Source of the DNA: M55B118 sp964501715
GTDB taxonomy: Bacteria > Bacillota_I > Bacilli_A > Izemoplasmatales > Izemoplasmataceae
Direction of reading: 5' to 3'
Assembly (NCBI GenBank): GCA_964501715.1
Contig: CAZCTR010000001.1
Coordinates: forward strand, 1-64,000
Length of the DNA stretch: 64,000 bases
The translations under genes were made by a program, and so were the position numbers. Shown here piece by piece: positions 51,037 through 60,393 of this stretch. Within the stretch, counting starts at the first letter, position 1. Each line of letters opens with the position of its first letter. The notes beneath the pieces were generated by a model that ran no database searches, was not told the origin of the DNA, and saw only the letters and a list, made by a program, of their open reading frames with translations.

Positions 51037-51562
51037 ATAGTTCCTTTTTAAGTATGATTCTCTCCACGCCGTCATATTTATGCTTGCGTTCCATTTTCTT
51101 ATAGCCCATCGCAAGAAAATTGTTCAAACTGTGCGGATTGTCGGGGGAGACTGTCGCCATCGCGTGGATGTAGCCCATCGCATGGGCTACCGGTTCACTG
51201 TAGTGGATCAGTTTCTGCTGAAGGCCGTTGCCCCTGTGTGTCTCAAGGACGATGACGGATTCCATGTGACAGACTTTCATCAGATCCTCCGCGTCCATGA
51301 AGAGGTCTCTTCCGAGATTGTCCTCATTCATGTGTGGAAAGCGGACAATCAGAAAAGCGACAACCTTGCCGCCGGTACCCGCAACGACGATGAAACCCTC
51401 ATCCATGATATGGTTTCGAATGAACTCGTCATCATCGGCCACAAAAAGGCTTGTATCATCAATCTGCAATTCCATACGTTCCATGATTGTGTTCACACGA
51501 CCAATGTCCGAATATCGTGCGAACCGGATGCGATAGTCATGGTCCAGCTCTGTATCTTTCAT
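51035..51562 (-). CDS. GNAT family N-acetyltransferase
   Basis: A 175-residue acetyl-CoA-dependent transferase. The CoA-loop appears as THRGNGLQQKLI (about 109-120) and the C-terminal beta-strand region as LNNFLAMGYKKMER. The acceptor cannot be deduced. AGAGGAC precedes the ATG. It has its own promoter and is convergent with the amino-acid fermentation operon. Confidence 0.85.
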   Translation of the reverse strand: MKDTELDHDYRIRFARYSDIGRVNTIMERMELQIDDTSLFVADDDEFIRNHIMDEGFIVVAGTGGKVVAFLIVRFPHMNEDNLGRDLFMDAEDLMKVCHMESVIVLETHRGNGLQQKLIHYSEPVAHAMGYIHAMATVSPDNPHSLNNFLAMGYKKMERKHKYDGVERIILKKEL

Positions 51563-51619
51563 ATGTCCTCTTTTCCATCAACCCCTGAATACGGATGATT
51601 GAAAGTGATATTTATGAAC

Positions 51620-51648
51620 AATATAACACAAAACCCTCAGGCAAGCAA
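51620..51648 (-). promoter_or_regulatory. Promoter of the GNAT gene
   Basis: Minus-strand TTGCTT (51648-51643), 17-base spacer, TATATT (51625-51620). This is in the largest gene-free gap of the window (51563-51834), which otherwise holds only the divergent maoC promoter. Confidence 0.5.
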
Positions 51649-51754
51649 TTTTTCAACTTCTATGAACTGTTTCCTGTCTCAATGTTGTTCATTATTTGAA
51701 GTCTGAACACATTCATTTCAACTGATCATTTCATAATTTTTATAGCCAGAACCC

Positions 51755-51783
51755 TTGCAAAAAATTTCGACTTGTATTACAAT
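51755..51783 (+). promoter_or_regulatory. Promoter of the maoC-acd-etfBA operon
   Basis: TTGCAA (51755-51760), 17-base spacer, TACAAT (51778-51783). No cre-like sequence is seen near it, unlike tnaA and buk. Confidence 0.6.
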
Positions 51784-51834
51784 TTAAAGTGAAAGGTGAA
51801 TACATATTCATTTTACTGTGAAAGGATGAGGGCA

Positions 51835-52254
51835 TTGAAAGCACACACGTTGCAAATAGGCGACCAAACCAGAAAAAGCAAGACATTCACGGAGCATGAA
51901 GTGGAGTTGTTCTCAAGACTCAGCGGGGATGCGAATCCCATCCATCTCGAGGACGATTTCGCCGCAAGAACCATCTTCAAAAAAAGAGTCGTTCACGGGT
52001 CCTTGGTGAACAGCCTCTTCTCCAATATCCTCGGCAATGAGCTTCCCGGGGTGGGCACCATCTATTGCAAACAGGACAGTCAATTCCTCAAACCTGTCTA
52101 CATTGGCGATACCGTGACCGCCGAAGTGACCATATCGCATATCGACAGGGAGCGAAACAGGGTGTATCTTGACACGAAGGCCTACAATCAAAATGGGGAC
52201 CAGGTCATCTCCGGGACAGCGATGGTGCTTCCTCCCAAGGAGGTGGTTTCCTGA
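51835..52254 (+). CDS. MaoC-like (R)-specific enoyl-CoA hydratase
   Basis: A 139-residue single hot-dog hydratase (PhaJ type) that adds water to enoyl-CoA. The catalytic Asp and His are in GDANPIHLEDDFA, followed by VVHGSLVNSLFSN. The start is uncertain: TTG at 51835, eight bases after AAAGGA, fits best; ATG at 51826 abuts that site and would add three residues. The stop overlaps the acyl-CoA dehydrogenase ATG (TGATG), so the products probably act in sequence: hydratase/dehydratase then reductase of the same C4 or branched chain. Confidence 0.85.
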   Translation: MKAHTLQIGDQTRKSKTFTEHEVELFSRLSGDANPIHLEDDFAARTIFKKRVVHGSLVNSLFSNILGNELPGVGTIYCKQDSQFLKPVYIGDTVTAEVTISHIDRERNRVYLDTKAYNQNGDQVISGTAMVLPPKEVVS

Positions 52255-53405
52255 TGCTTGGTCTTTTCAATGAATCCCACAGGCTGCTTTCCAAGATGCT
52301 CGATGATTTCGTCGAACACGAAGTGAAACCGCTGGCTGAAAAAGTTGACGCAGAAGAAACCTTCCCGGTCGAGACCATCAAAAAGCTTGGTGAGAAAGGT
52401 CTGATGGGCCTTCCCTTCCCGAAAGACCTCGGCGGTGCAGGTGGCGACGAGGTGGCGTATGCGTTGCTCATACGAAAACTCTCTGAAGCCTGCGCAACCA
52501 CCGGAGTCATCGTGAGCGCACACACTTCGCTATGTGCCTGGCCAATTTACACCTATGGCACAAAAACACAAAAAGATCGCTTTCTCACACCCCTTCTAAA
52601 AGGGGATAAACTGGGAGCGTTCGCCCTGACTGAACCTGACGCAGGCACCGATGCCTCGATGCAGAAAACCACTGCTGTCGATAAGGGCGATCATTATGAA
52701 TTGAACGGTTCCAAGATTTTCATCACGAACTCCGGTTATGCCGATCTGTATGTGGTCACCGCCCTTACAGACCCCGAAGCCAAAACCAAAGGGATTTCCA
52801 CATTTATTGTGGAAAAAGACATGGATGGCTTTTCTGTGGGCAAAAAAGAGATGAAACTCGGCATCAGAGGATCAGCGACAAGCGAACTGATCTTCAACAA
52901 GGTGAAAGTGCCGAAAGAGAATCTTCTCGGCAAGGAGAACAAGGGGTTCAAGATCGCGATGAAGACATTGGACGGTGGGCGGATAGGCATCGCTTCACAA
53001 GCCGTAGGCATCGCCATGGGGGCGATCGATGAGACCTACAGTTACACTTCTGAACGCAAGCAGTTCGGAAAACCCATCATAGGTTTCCAAAACACCCAGT
53101 TCAAACTCGCTGAAGCCGAAACTTCAACCCAGGCGGCCTGGCTTCTCACATTGAAAGCCGCACAACACAAGGATATGGGCATTTCCTATGCCAAAGAGGC
53201 TGCGATGGCGAAACTTAATGCGGCTCAAAATGCGATGAAAACCACGACGGATTGCCTGCAGTTGTTCGGAGGGTATGGCTACACCCGTGAGTATCCCATC
53301 GAACGCATGATGAGGGACGCCAAGATCACCGAAATCTATGAAGGTACGAACGAAGCTCAAAAAATGGTCATCTCCGGTCATATGAGGAAGGAGCGGTCCG
53401 CATGA
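52254..53405 (+). CDS. Acyl-CoA (butyryl-CoA) dehydrogenase
   Basis: A 383-residue flavoprotein of the short-chain acyl-CoA dehydrogenase group. The catalytic base Glu363 is in YEGTNEAQ, as in butyryl-CoA dehydrogenase; FAD motifs FALTEPDAGTDASM and ITNSGYADL are present, and LFGGYGYTREYPIERMMRD precedes the base. AAGGAGG before the ATG. Adjacent etfB and etfA point to the Bcd-EtfAB complex that reduces crotonyl-CoA and, in clostridia, bifurcates electrons to ferredoxin; isovaleryl-CoA or other acyl substrates are possible. Confidence 0.92.
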   Translation: MLGLFNESHRLLSKMLDDFVEHEVKPLAEKVDAEETFPVETIKKLGEKGLMGLPFPKDLGGAGGDEVAYALLIRKLSEACATTGVIVSAHTSLCAWPIYTYGTKTQKDRFLTPLLKGDKLGAFALTEPDAGTDASMQKTTAVDKGDHYELNGSKIFITNSGYADLYVVTALTDPEAKTKGISTFIVEKDMDGFSVGKKEMKLGIRGSATSELIFNKVKVPKENLLGKENKGFKIAMKTLDGGRIGIASQAVGIAMGAIDETYSYTSERKQFGKPIIGFQNTQFKLAEAETSTQAAWLLTLKAAQHKDMGISYAKEAAMAKLNAAQNAMKTTTDCLQLFGGYGYTREYPIERMMRDAKITEIYEGTNEAQKMVISGHMRKERSA

Positions 53406-54202
53406 AAATCATCGTATTAGTCAAACAGGTCCCTGACACCACTGAAATGACAGTCGACAAAGAGACAGGCACATTGAATAGACAAGGCGTCCCGACCATC
53501 ATCAACCCCGATGATCTCGCAGGGGTGGAAACCGCCCTGCGGTTGAAAGAGACACACGGCGGACAAGTGCACGTGCTGTCGATGGGTCCGAGACAAGCGG
53601 CATCGATGATGCGCGAACTATACGCAAGAGGCGTGGACAAGTGCACCCTGCTCTCGGATAAACAGTTCGCAGGGTCTGACACCTGGGCCACCTCCAACAT
53701 CCTCTCCACCGCCATAAGGACCATACCCTATGACCTCATTATCGCCGGCAGGCAGGCCATAGATGGGGATACCGCCCAGGTCGGTCCTCAAGTCGCCGAA
53801 TTTCTAGACATCCCTCAGGCCACCTACATCGAGAAGGTGCTTGACGTGAATGAAAACACAATTCGCGTCCAGAAAGCCTATGAGACAGAGAGCGTCATAC
53901 AGGACATTGCTCTACCTTGTCTCATTACGACATTGAGTGAGACTGTGCGTCCGAGATACATGAACGCCTACGACATCTTCTCAGTCGACAACAAGACCGT
54001 CGACACACTCACCTATGACGACTTGGCGTTCGAGGACAATACAACAGGTCTCAAGGGGTCGCCTACAAAAGTGAAGAAGACATTCGTGAAACCCATCACC
54101 AAAGACACACGTGTGATCAAGCCGGATACGCCGGAAGAAGCCGCCAAGGCGATCATGAAAAAACTGAGCGAAAACGGAGGGACCGTCAATGGCCACCAAT
54201 AA
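53402..54202 (+). CDS. etfB: Electron transfer flavoprotein beta subunit
   Basis: A 266-residue EtfB: MKIIVLVKQVPDTTEMTVD at the start, INPDDLAGVETALRLKE, LIIAGRQAIDGDTAQVGPQ and PCLITTLSETVRPRYM. It binds AMP or FAD and pairs with EtfA to pass electrons to the acyl-CoA dehydrogenase. The DGDTAQVGPQ loop is the nucleotide site. It overlaps acd by four bases (ATGA). Confidence 0.95.
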   Translation: MKIIVLVKQVPDTTEMTVDKETGTLNRQGVPTIINPDDLAGVETALRLKETHGGQVHVLSMGPRQAASMMRELYARGVDKCTLLSDKQFAGSDTWATSNILSTAIRTIPYDLIIAGRQAIDGDTAQVGPQVAEFLDIPQATYIEKVLDVNENTIRVQKAYETESVIQDIALPCLITTLSETVRPRYMNAYDIFSVDNKTVDTLTYDDLAFEDNTTGLKGSPTKVKKTFVKPITKDTRVIKPDTPEEAAKAIMKKLSENGGTVNGHQ

Positions 54203-55199
54203 GACCATGATGATTTTCATAGAACAGCGTAAAGGGGACATACAGAAAGTGTCCTTTGAACTTCTCGGTGAAGCGAGAAGGCTTTTGACACGTCATGAAA
54301 AACCTTGGACATTGACCGCCCTCGTCATCGGAGACACCCTCGATGACGACACGCTGAGACCCCTCATCGAACATGGCGCGGACCAGGTGATATGTTGTGA
54401 GGATGCGTCTTTGAAAGCTTATGACACACTATTCTATACGGATGCGATCGAGAAAATCGTCAACGACATCAAACCGGAAGTCTTCCTCATAGGCGGCACC
54501 ATCCTGGGGCGCGACCTCGCCCCACGCGTATCGGCGAGACTGCATACTGGCCTGACCGCAGATGCGACCCACATGGATTTCGAAGCTGAAAGCGAATCCG
54601 ACATCCTTCAAATCACTCGCCCGGCATTCGGCGGCAATCTTTTTGCGACCATCGTTTGTGAGAACCACAAGCCCCAGATGGCCTCGATCAGACCCGGTGT
54701 GTTCGAACCGCTCGAACAAAACATGAAGAACCAGGGAGAAATCGAACGGATCCCTTCCCCTCCTTCCCGCGTATCTCAAGTGAAGACCTTGAAATCCATC
54801 AAGAAAGAAGCTCCCGCCAACACGATAGATGAAGCGCGAATCATTGTCTCCGCAGGAAGAGGGGTCAAGAGCTGTCTTGACCTAGTCAAGGACGTGGCTG
54901 ACCATTTTCAAGGGGAAGTCGGAGCCTCGAGAGCCCTTGTCGATGAGGGCCTCATAGACAAACCTTCTCAAATCGGGCAGACCGGGTCGACGGTGAGACC
55001 GGTGATTTATCTGGCTTGTGGCATTTCCGGAGCCATTCAGCACGTGGCCGGCATGGACAAGTCCGAGACGGTCATCGCCATCAACACCGACGAAGCCGCC
55101 CCGATTTTCAACGTGGCGGACCTTGGAATCATCGGGGATGCCAAGCCGATACTTCATGAGCTCAAAACACTCATGGGCACCAATAGTGCACACGAATGA
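54189..55199 (+). CDS. etfA: Electron transfer flavoprotein alpha subunit
   Basis: A 336-residue EtfA with the conserved C-terminal FAD domain: VSAGRGVKS, GASRALVDEGLI, QIGQTGSTVRPVIYLACGISGAIQHVAGM and INTDEAAPIF. There is no N-terminal ferredoxin domain, unlike some anaerobe versions. The ATG lies 14 bases inside etfB behind GGAGGG. The gene ends at a terminator shared with the convergent hydrogenase operon. Confidence 0.95.
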   Translation: MATNKTMMIFIEQRKGDIQKVSFELLGEARRLLTRHEKPWTLTALVIGDTLDDDTLRPLIEHGADQVICCEDASLKAYDTLFYTDAIEKIVNDIKPEVFLIGGTILGRDLAPRVSARLHTGLTADATHMDFEAESESDILQITRPAFGGNLFATIVCENHKPQMASIRPGVFEPLEQNMKNQGEIERIPSPPSRVSQVKTLKSIKKEAPANTIDEARIIVSAGRGVKSCLDLVKDVADHFQGEVGASRALVDEGLIDKPSQIGQTGSTVRPVIYLACGISGAIQHVAGMDKSETVIAINTDEAAPIFNVADLGIIGDAKPILHELKTLMGTNSAHE

Positions 55200-55203
55200 C
55201 CAT

Positions 55204-55237
55204 AAAAAATAGGATCCCGCGGGATCCTATTTTTTTA
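55204..55237. terminator. Bidirectional terminator, etfA/hydA
   Basis: AAAAAATAGGATCCC/GGGATCCTATTTTTT forms a 15-bp stem between the convergent etfA and hydA genes, with A and T runs on both sides. Confidence 0.93.
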
Positions 55238-56989
55238 TATGCGTTCTTTCGGACTATAGGAGGTATGCAGAAGATGATGTGCTTTCTCGCTACCCGGATG
55301 GTCGAGGAAGTCCTCATAAACACGCTTGACCATGCGGTTCTCATGACTTTTACGTCTTTTCATGGACTTGTCGAGACCATACAGGGCTTTTCTTCTTTTC
55401 TCGATGACAGTGAAATCACCATGGTGATAAGGTTGTCCGCCACCGCCGATGCAGCCTCCGGGACATGCCATGATTTCGATTGCGTCGAAATCACTTTCTC
55501 CCTTTTGAATGCTCTCGAGCAGTTTTCTTGCGTTTCCAAGTTCATGGGCGATGCCGACTTTGAGCGTCTTATCCCCGAGGTCTATGGTCGCCTTGCGGAT
55601 GCCTTGCATGCCGCGCATTGTTTCAAAATCCACACTCGGCAGTTCTTTTCCGGTGATCATCTCGTAAGCAGTCCTCGTGGCCGCCTCGATGACACCTCCG
55701 GTTGCGCCGAAGATGCTTGAGGCACCTGTGGATTCGCCCAGGAGATTATCGAACGTGTCCTCCTCGAGCCGTTTGAAATCGATGGATGCCTCTTTGATCA
55801 TCCTTGCAAGCTCACGGGTGGTGATGACGTGGTCGACGTTCTTCATCCCGTTTTCTGTGAGTTCCTCGCGGGAAGCTTCTGCCTTTTTGGCCACACAGGG
55901 CATGACAGCGATGCTTCTGATCTTGCTTGGGTCTAGGCCAGTCTTCTCGGCGTAATAGGTCTTGGTGAGGGACCCTACCATGGCCTGAGGTGATTTGCAG
56001 GATGAAGGCACGTCCAGAAGGTCAGGGAACTGATGCTCTATGAACTGCACCCAGGCGGGGCAGCACGATGTGAGCATGGGGCGCCTTCCCCCTTCTTCTA
56101 GTCGGCCGATCAGTTCATGCGCCTCTTCGACGATGGTGAGGTCGGCACCGAAATTGGTGTCGAATACGGTATCAAACCCGAGTCTTCTCAGCGCACGGAT
56201 GATCTTACCGGTGGAGATTTCCCCGGGCTCCATGCCAAATTCCTCTCCGAGCGCCACACGGACCGCAGGTGCGAGCTGGACGACGGTATGGCGCCTTGGG
56301 TTGTTCAGGGCGCGCCAGACTTTTGGTGTCGCATCCACTTCCGCGAGCGCACCGGTCGGGCACACCGAGACACATTGACCGCAGTATGTGCAGCTCGTCT
56401 CGCTCAAGTCAAGGTAAAACGCTGTGGATGTGACCACTCCGAAACCTCTTTCGAGCGGGGAGAGGACACCGACCGTTTGCACTTCATCACACATGGTGAT
56501 GCAACGGCGGCACATGATGCATTTGTTGGGGTCTTTGATGATGGCTCCTGAGGAGATGTCGATGGGATGGTCCATCTTCTCCCCTTCGTAGTGGATTTTG
56601 CGTATATTCATGTCATCTGCGAGCTTTTGCAACTCGCAGTCAAGGTTCTTGACACAGGTCAGACAATCCTGGGGGTGGTTCGAAAGCAACAGCTCAAGGC
56701 TGCTTCTACGACCCATGACAGCTTTGATGCTGTCGGTATCGATTTCCATGCCCTCTTTCACTTTTTCCGCGCAGGAAGGGACCAGTCTTCCTGTATCCTT
56801 GTTTTCAACCACACACACTCGGCAATTCGCGTTCTGGTTGACCGCCCCGAGTTCATGCATGTCCATATGACAAAGCGTCGGCACTTCTATGCCGGCTTTT
56901 CTTGCGGCTTCAAGCACTGTGGAACCCTGTTCGACATTGATTTCCATGCCGTTGATGGTGACTGAAACCATCTTATCGATTATTTTCAT
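55235..56989 (-). CDS. hydA: [FeFe] hydrogenase catalytic subunit (HydA of trimeric type)
   Basis: A 584-residue hydrogenase. N-terminal [2Fe-2S] cluster (Cys40, 56, 59, 73), His-Cys3 [4Fe-4S] (His105, Cys109, 112, 118), two ferredoxin clusters (Cys157-167 and Cys200-210), then the H-domain with L1 TSCCPAW (Cys309 for proton transfer, Cys310 ligand), L2 MPCVAKKAE (Cys365) and L3 MACPGGCIGGGGQP. The C-terminal HHLLHTSY is the small-subunit-like tail. With HydB and HydC it should catalyse H2 formation from NADH and reduced ferredoxin together. GAAGGAGG precedes the ATG. Maturases HydE, HydF and HydG are not in the window. Confidence 0.96.
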   Translation of the reverse strand: MKIIDKMVSVTINGMEINVEQGSTVLEAARKAGIEVPTLCHMDMHELGAVNQNANCRVCVVENKDTGRLVPSCAEKVKEGMEIDTDSIKAVMGRRSSLELLLSNHPQDCLTCVKNLDCELQKLADDMNIRKIHYEGEKMDHPIDISSGAIIKDPNKCIMCRRCITMCDEVQTVGVLSPLERGFGVVTSTAFYLDLSETSCTYCGQCVSVCPTGALAEVDATPKVWRALNNPRRHTVVQLAPAVRVALGEEFGMEPGEISTGKIIRALRRLGFDTVFDTNFGADLTIVEEAHELIGRLEEGGRRPMLTSCCPAWVQFIEHQFPDLLDVPSSCKSPQAMVGSLTKTYYAEKTGLDPSKIRSIAVMPCVAKKAEASREELTENGMKNVDHVITTRELARMIKEASIDFKRLEEDTFDNLLGESTGASSIFGATGGVIEAATRTAYEMITGKELPSVDFETMRGMQGIRKATIDLGDKTLKVGIAHELGNARKLLESIQKGESDFDAIEIMACPGGCIGGGGQPYHHGDFTVIEKRRKALYGLDKSMKRRKSHENRMVKRVYEDFLDHPGSEKAHHLLHTSYSPKERI

Positions 56990-57027
56990 GGTGGGCCTCC
57001 TTCATGGTGATCTTGCTCATCCATGTC

Positions 57028-58836
57028 CTATTCATAGACAATGGCTCCTTTGGGACATGCCTCTACACATGCGCCGCACTCTATGCAGACTTCCTGGTCG
57101 ATGAAGTGAACTTTCTTGACTTCTCCGCTGATCGCATCCACCGGGCATACGCGTTTGCATTTCGTGCAGCCGATGCAATCCTCTTCTATGACTTTGTATC
57201 CATAAGGTTTCACACGGTTCGCGTATGCTTCGTACTCGTTTCTGAAGAATTCAAGGGTCGATAGCACAGGGTTCGGCGCGGATTGTCCGAGCCCGCAAAG
57301 CGAGGTGTTCTGTATGTTCACGGAGAGCTCTTCAAGTATTTCGAGGTCCTCTGGATCCCCTTCCATGTTAGTCAAGCGCTCCAGTATCTCATGCAATCTT
57401 TTTGTTCCGATACGGCAAGGCGTGCACTTGCCGCAGGATTCATCCTGGGTGAAATCAAGATAGAATTTCGAGATTTCAACCATGTCGGTCTTGTCGTCCA
57501 TGACAATCATGCCGCCGGAACCCATCATGGCACCGACTTCCTTGAGCGAATCGTAATCGATTGGGGTGTCGAGATATTCCTCAGTGATAACTCCTCCGGA
57601 GGGTCCACCGATCTGGACCGCCTTGAAGGGGATATCGTCCGGAATGCCTCCACCGATATCATAGATGATTTCACGGAATGTCGTGCCCATGGGGACCTCG
57701 ACAAGGCCGATGTTCCTGACGTTTCCGGCCAGGGCGAAAACTTTTGTACCCTTGGAGTTCTCGGTGCCTATCTTCGCGAATGCATCCGCTCCTTCAGTAA
57801 GGATGTACGGGATGTTCGCATACGTCTCCACATTGTTCACATTCGAGGGTTTGCCCCTGAAACCATAGTCACTTGGAAAAGGCGGTTTCACGCTCGGTTC
57901 GCCTCTCAAGCCTTCCATCGAATGGATGAGTGCGGTCTCTTCACCGCACACGAATGCGCCGGCTCCGGCTTTGAGTTCTATATCGAAAGAGAAATCCGTG
58001 CCGAAGATGTTCTCACCCAAAAACCCGGCCTTTCTGGCGTCTTTGAGCGCTTTCAGCAACCGTTTGGTCGCGAGTCCGTACTCGGCCCGGATGTAGATAA
58101 GGCCGTTTTTCGCACCCGTGGCATATCCGTTGATCGCCATGGCTTCGATGATGGCGTGAGGGTCCCCCTCACAGATTGAACGATCCATGAACGCGCCAGG
58201 ATCGCCTTCGTCGGCGTTGCAGATGACATACTTCTCATCATCCTCAACCGCTTTGGTGAACTGCCACTTGAGTCCAGCGGGGAAGCCGCCACCACCGCGT
58301 CCACGTAGCCCGGAGTCTTTGACGGTCTCGATGACTTCATCCCGTGTCAGATCGAAAAGAGCGACTGCCAAGCCTTCATAGCCGCCGTGCGCGACCGCGT
58401 CCTCAAGGCTTTCGGGATCGAGTGAGCCACAATGTCTCAAAGCGATGCGTTTCTGTTTTTTGTAAAAGGCCATTTCGTAATCGCCTTCACCTGACATGTC
58501 ATAGGTGAGCCGTTCGACGATCTCACGGTTTACGAGATGCTTTTCCACGATTTCCTTCACATCATCCGGAGACACTTTGACATAAGTGACCTTGTCGGGC
58601 TCTATCTCGATGATCGGGCCTTGACCACAAAAACCGAAGCACCCTGTCTTGACCACGTTCACATCGACGGACAGGCCTTTCTTTCCGACTTCATTATTCA
58701 AGGCTTCCGTGATCTCGAGGCTTTTCGAAGAGACACATGAGGTACCCGCACACACATACAAGGTGATCCTGTATTGGTTGTTGGCGACGATCTTGTCACG
58801 GTAAGCCCTCAAAGCTTCCTTGCTGTTGATTTTCAT
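57028..58836 (-). CDS. hydB: NADH-dependent hydrogenase flavin subunit (HydB, NuoF-like)
   Basis: A 602-residue subunit with an N-terminal thioredoxin-like [2Fe-2S] domain (CAGTSC and TGCFGFC), the FMN/NADH fold with GLRGRGGGGFPAGLKW and CNADEGDPGAFMDR, the [4Fe-4S] site ESCGKCTPCR, and two C-terminal ferredoxin clusters (CIGCTKCKRVCP and CIECGACVEACP). This is the bifurcating HydB architecture of Thermotoga-type enzymes. It overlaps hydC by four bases and precedes hydA by 38. Confidence 0.95.
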   Translation of the reverse strand: MKINSKEALRAYRDKIVANNQYRITLYVCAGTSCVSSKSLEITEALNNEVGKKGLSVDVNVVKTGCFGFCGQGPIIEIEPDKVTYVKVSPDDVKEIVEKHLVNREIVERLTYDMSGEGDYEMAFYKKQKRIALRHCGSLDPESLEDAVAHGGYEGLAVALFDLTRDEVIETVKDSGLRGRGGGGFPAGLKWQFTKAVEDDEKYVICNADEGDPGAFMDRSICEGDPHAIIEAMAINGYATGAKNGLIYIRAEYGLATKRLLKALKDARKAGFLGENIFGTDFSFDIELKAGAGAFVCGEETALIHSMEGLRGEPSVKPPFPSDYGFRGKPSNVNNVETYANIPYILTEGADAFAKIGTENSKGTKVFALAGNVRNIGLVEVPMGTTFREIIYDIGGGIPDDIPFKAVQIGGPSGGVITEEYLDTPIDYDSLKEVGAMMGSGGMIVMDDKTDMVEISKFYLDFTQDESCGKCTPCRIGTKRLHEILERLTNMEGDPEDLEILEELSVNIQNTSLCGLGQSAPNPVLSTLEFFRNEYEAYANRVKPYGYKVIEEDCIGCTKCKRVCPVDAISGEVKKVHFIDQEVCIECGACVEACPKGAIVYE

Positions 58837-59342
58837 TGCTCGCCCTCCTTGTAGCGTGCGATGATGTCGTCGACATCATCGGGCTTCAAATTCCCATAGA
58901 CTTCTTCGTTGATCGTCATGACTGGTGCCAGACCGCATGCGCCGATGCAGCGGACATCACGGATCGTAAAGAGTCCATCTTCACTCATGGCTTCCTCGGT
59001 CGCACCCGTCAGTTCCTTCACTCGGTCGAGCACGTTCTTCGCACCTTTGACATAACAGGCGGTCCCCATGCACACACTGACTGTGTAGGTGCCGGTTGGT
59101 TCCTCGGAAAAGTAACTGTAAAACGTCACGACTCCGTTGACATGTGCGCTGGATAGGTCCATCTTGAGCGCAATGTGCCTTTGCAGATTTTGAGGAAGGT
59201 ACCCGAACAGTTCCTGTGCTTTATAAAGCACGGGAATGAGGGCTTCCTTCTTGTTGTCACCTTTGACCTCTTCGATAAAATCCCCCAGTTTTGCAAGTGC
59301 TGATTGATCGAGATCGGACACCTCTAACAATTCTTTTTTCAT
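58833..59342 (-). CDS. hydC: NADH-dependent hydrogenase subunit HydC (NuoE-like)
   Basis: A 169-residue thioredoxin-like [2Fe-2S] protein with helical N-terminus (LIPVLYKAQELFGYLP) and Cys in CMGTACYVKGA and RCIGACG. It is the electron-input small subunit. The start follows GGAGGGAAGCAC; the open frame continues six codons further without a ribosome binding site. First gene of the hydC-hydB-hydA operon. Confidence 0.95.
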   Translation of the reverse strand: MKKELLEVSDLDQSALAKLGDFIEEVKGDNKKEALIPVLYKAQELFGYLPQNLQRHIALKMDLSSAHVNGVVTFYSYFSEEPTGTYTVSVCMGTACYVKGAKNVLDRVKELTGATEEAMSEDGLFTIRDVRCIGACGLAPVMTINEEVYGNLKPDDVDDIIARYKEGEQ

Positions 59343-59396
59343 GTGCTTCCCTCCGTCCAAACTTAAACCTGTATCATAAGTTTTCTATCAATTTGT

Positions 59397-59425
59397 ATTA
59401 TAAGTTTTTTTGGTTTGTTTTACAA
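59397..59425 (-). promoter_or_regulatory. Promoter of the hydrogenase operon
   Basis: Minus-strand TTGTAA (59425-59420), 17-base spacer, TATAAT (59402-59397). A weak cre-like sequence (59448-59461, two mismatches) lies upstream. Confidence 0.7.
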
Positions 59426-59471
59426 TCCTTTCCAGGGAAAATCATCAGGAAAACGTTTGTAAAATAACTGA

Positions 59472-59495
59472 AAAGGACCCGGGAAAGGGTCCTTT
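59472..59495 (-). terminator. Terminator of miaA
   Basis: AAAGGACCC/GGGTCCTTT stem with a six-base loop overlapping the stop, followed on the minus strand by TTTTC. Confidence 0.75.
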
Positions 59496-60393
59496 ATTGA
59501 TTTGAATGTGATTGTATGATTTCCTCGGCCTCGCGGATGACACTTTTGAACGGCTTGTCATCGACTTTGATCAGATGTGGGGAGAATTGATTGGTGAAAT
59601 AGGTCATCTGTCTTTTGGCGAACCTGCGTGTGTTTTGCTTGATCTTGTGCTTGGCTTCTTCTAGTGTGATGCTACCTTCGAAATATTCGAACAGTTCCTT
59701 GTAGCCGATAGCTTCACGCGCGGTTTTAGCGAGATCTTTTTTCCAAAGGGAGCGCGCTTCTTCCAACAGTCCCTTTTCAAACATGTCGTCCACCCTCTGG
59801 TTGATGACATCATAAAGCTTATCCCTGTCCATCGTGAGCACGATGAGCACGTAGGGGTAGAGCGGATTGTCCCCTCGTTTCTCCTCGCTCAGAGGTTCGC
59901 CTTCCTCCGCACGCTCGATGGCTCGAAGGACGCGCTTCTTGTTGTGTGGATGCACTTTCCTGGCGGTAAGCGGATCAAGGGCCTGCAATCTCTTGTAAAG
60001 TTCGAGGGGGGTGTGGTCTGCGTATCTGCTCAAGAAATCCTCCGAGGTCGCACTCCCCTTGAACCGGAAGTCATGCAGGACGCTTTTGATGTAAAAGCCG
60101 GTTCCACCCACAATCATCGGAACTTTTCGCTTGCTACGGATGGTCTCTATAGTCTTTCTGACACTCGATTGATAATCCGCGACGCTGAAGGACGTGTCCG
60201 GTGTGATGATGTCAATCATGTGATGGGTGATTTCTTGCCGCGAGGCCTTGTCGATTTTGGCGGTTCCGATGTCCATGCCCTCATAGACCTGCATTGAATC
60301 CCCGGAGATGATTTCGACATCAAAACGCTTCGCAAGCGCCAAGGAAAGCTTTGTCTTCCCTACGCCCGTGGGTCCGACGATGGTGATGATCAT
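59494..60393 (-). CDS. miaA: tRNA dimethylallyltransferase
   Basis: A 299-residue enzyme that adds a dimethylallyl group to A37 of UNN-reading tRNAs. P-loop GPTGVGKT, GDSMQVYEGMDIGTAK, GGTGFYI and the KQNTRRFAKRQMTYF region are typical. The ATG overlaps the mutL stop (ATGA); the long open frame upstream lies inside mutL and is not used. The mutL-miaA order is common in bacteria. Confidence 0.95.
   Translation of the reverse strand: MIITIVGPTGVGKTKLSLALAKRFDVEIISGDSMQVYEGMDIGTAKIDKASRQEITHHMIDIITPDTSFSVADYQSSVRKTIETIRSKRKVPMIVGGTGFYIKSVLHDFRFKGSATSEDFLSRYADHTPLELYKRLQALDPLTARKVHPHNKKRVLRAIERAEEGEPLSEEKRGDNPLYPYVLIVLTMDRDKLYDVINQRVDDMFEKGLLEEARSLWKKDLAKTAREAIGYKELFEYFEGSITLEEAKHKIKQNTRRFAKRQMTYFTNQFSPHLIKVDDKPFKSVIREAEEIIQSHSNQ

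Noticed and set aside
59448..59461. cre site upstream of the hydrogenase operon
   Set aside because: GGAAAACGTTTGTA misses two conserved positions and lies well upstream of the promoter; too weak to call.
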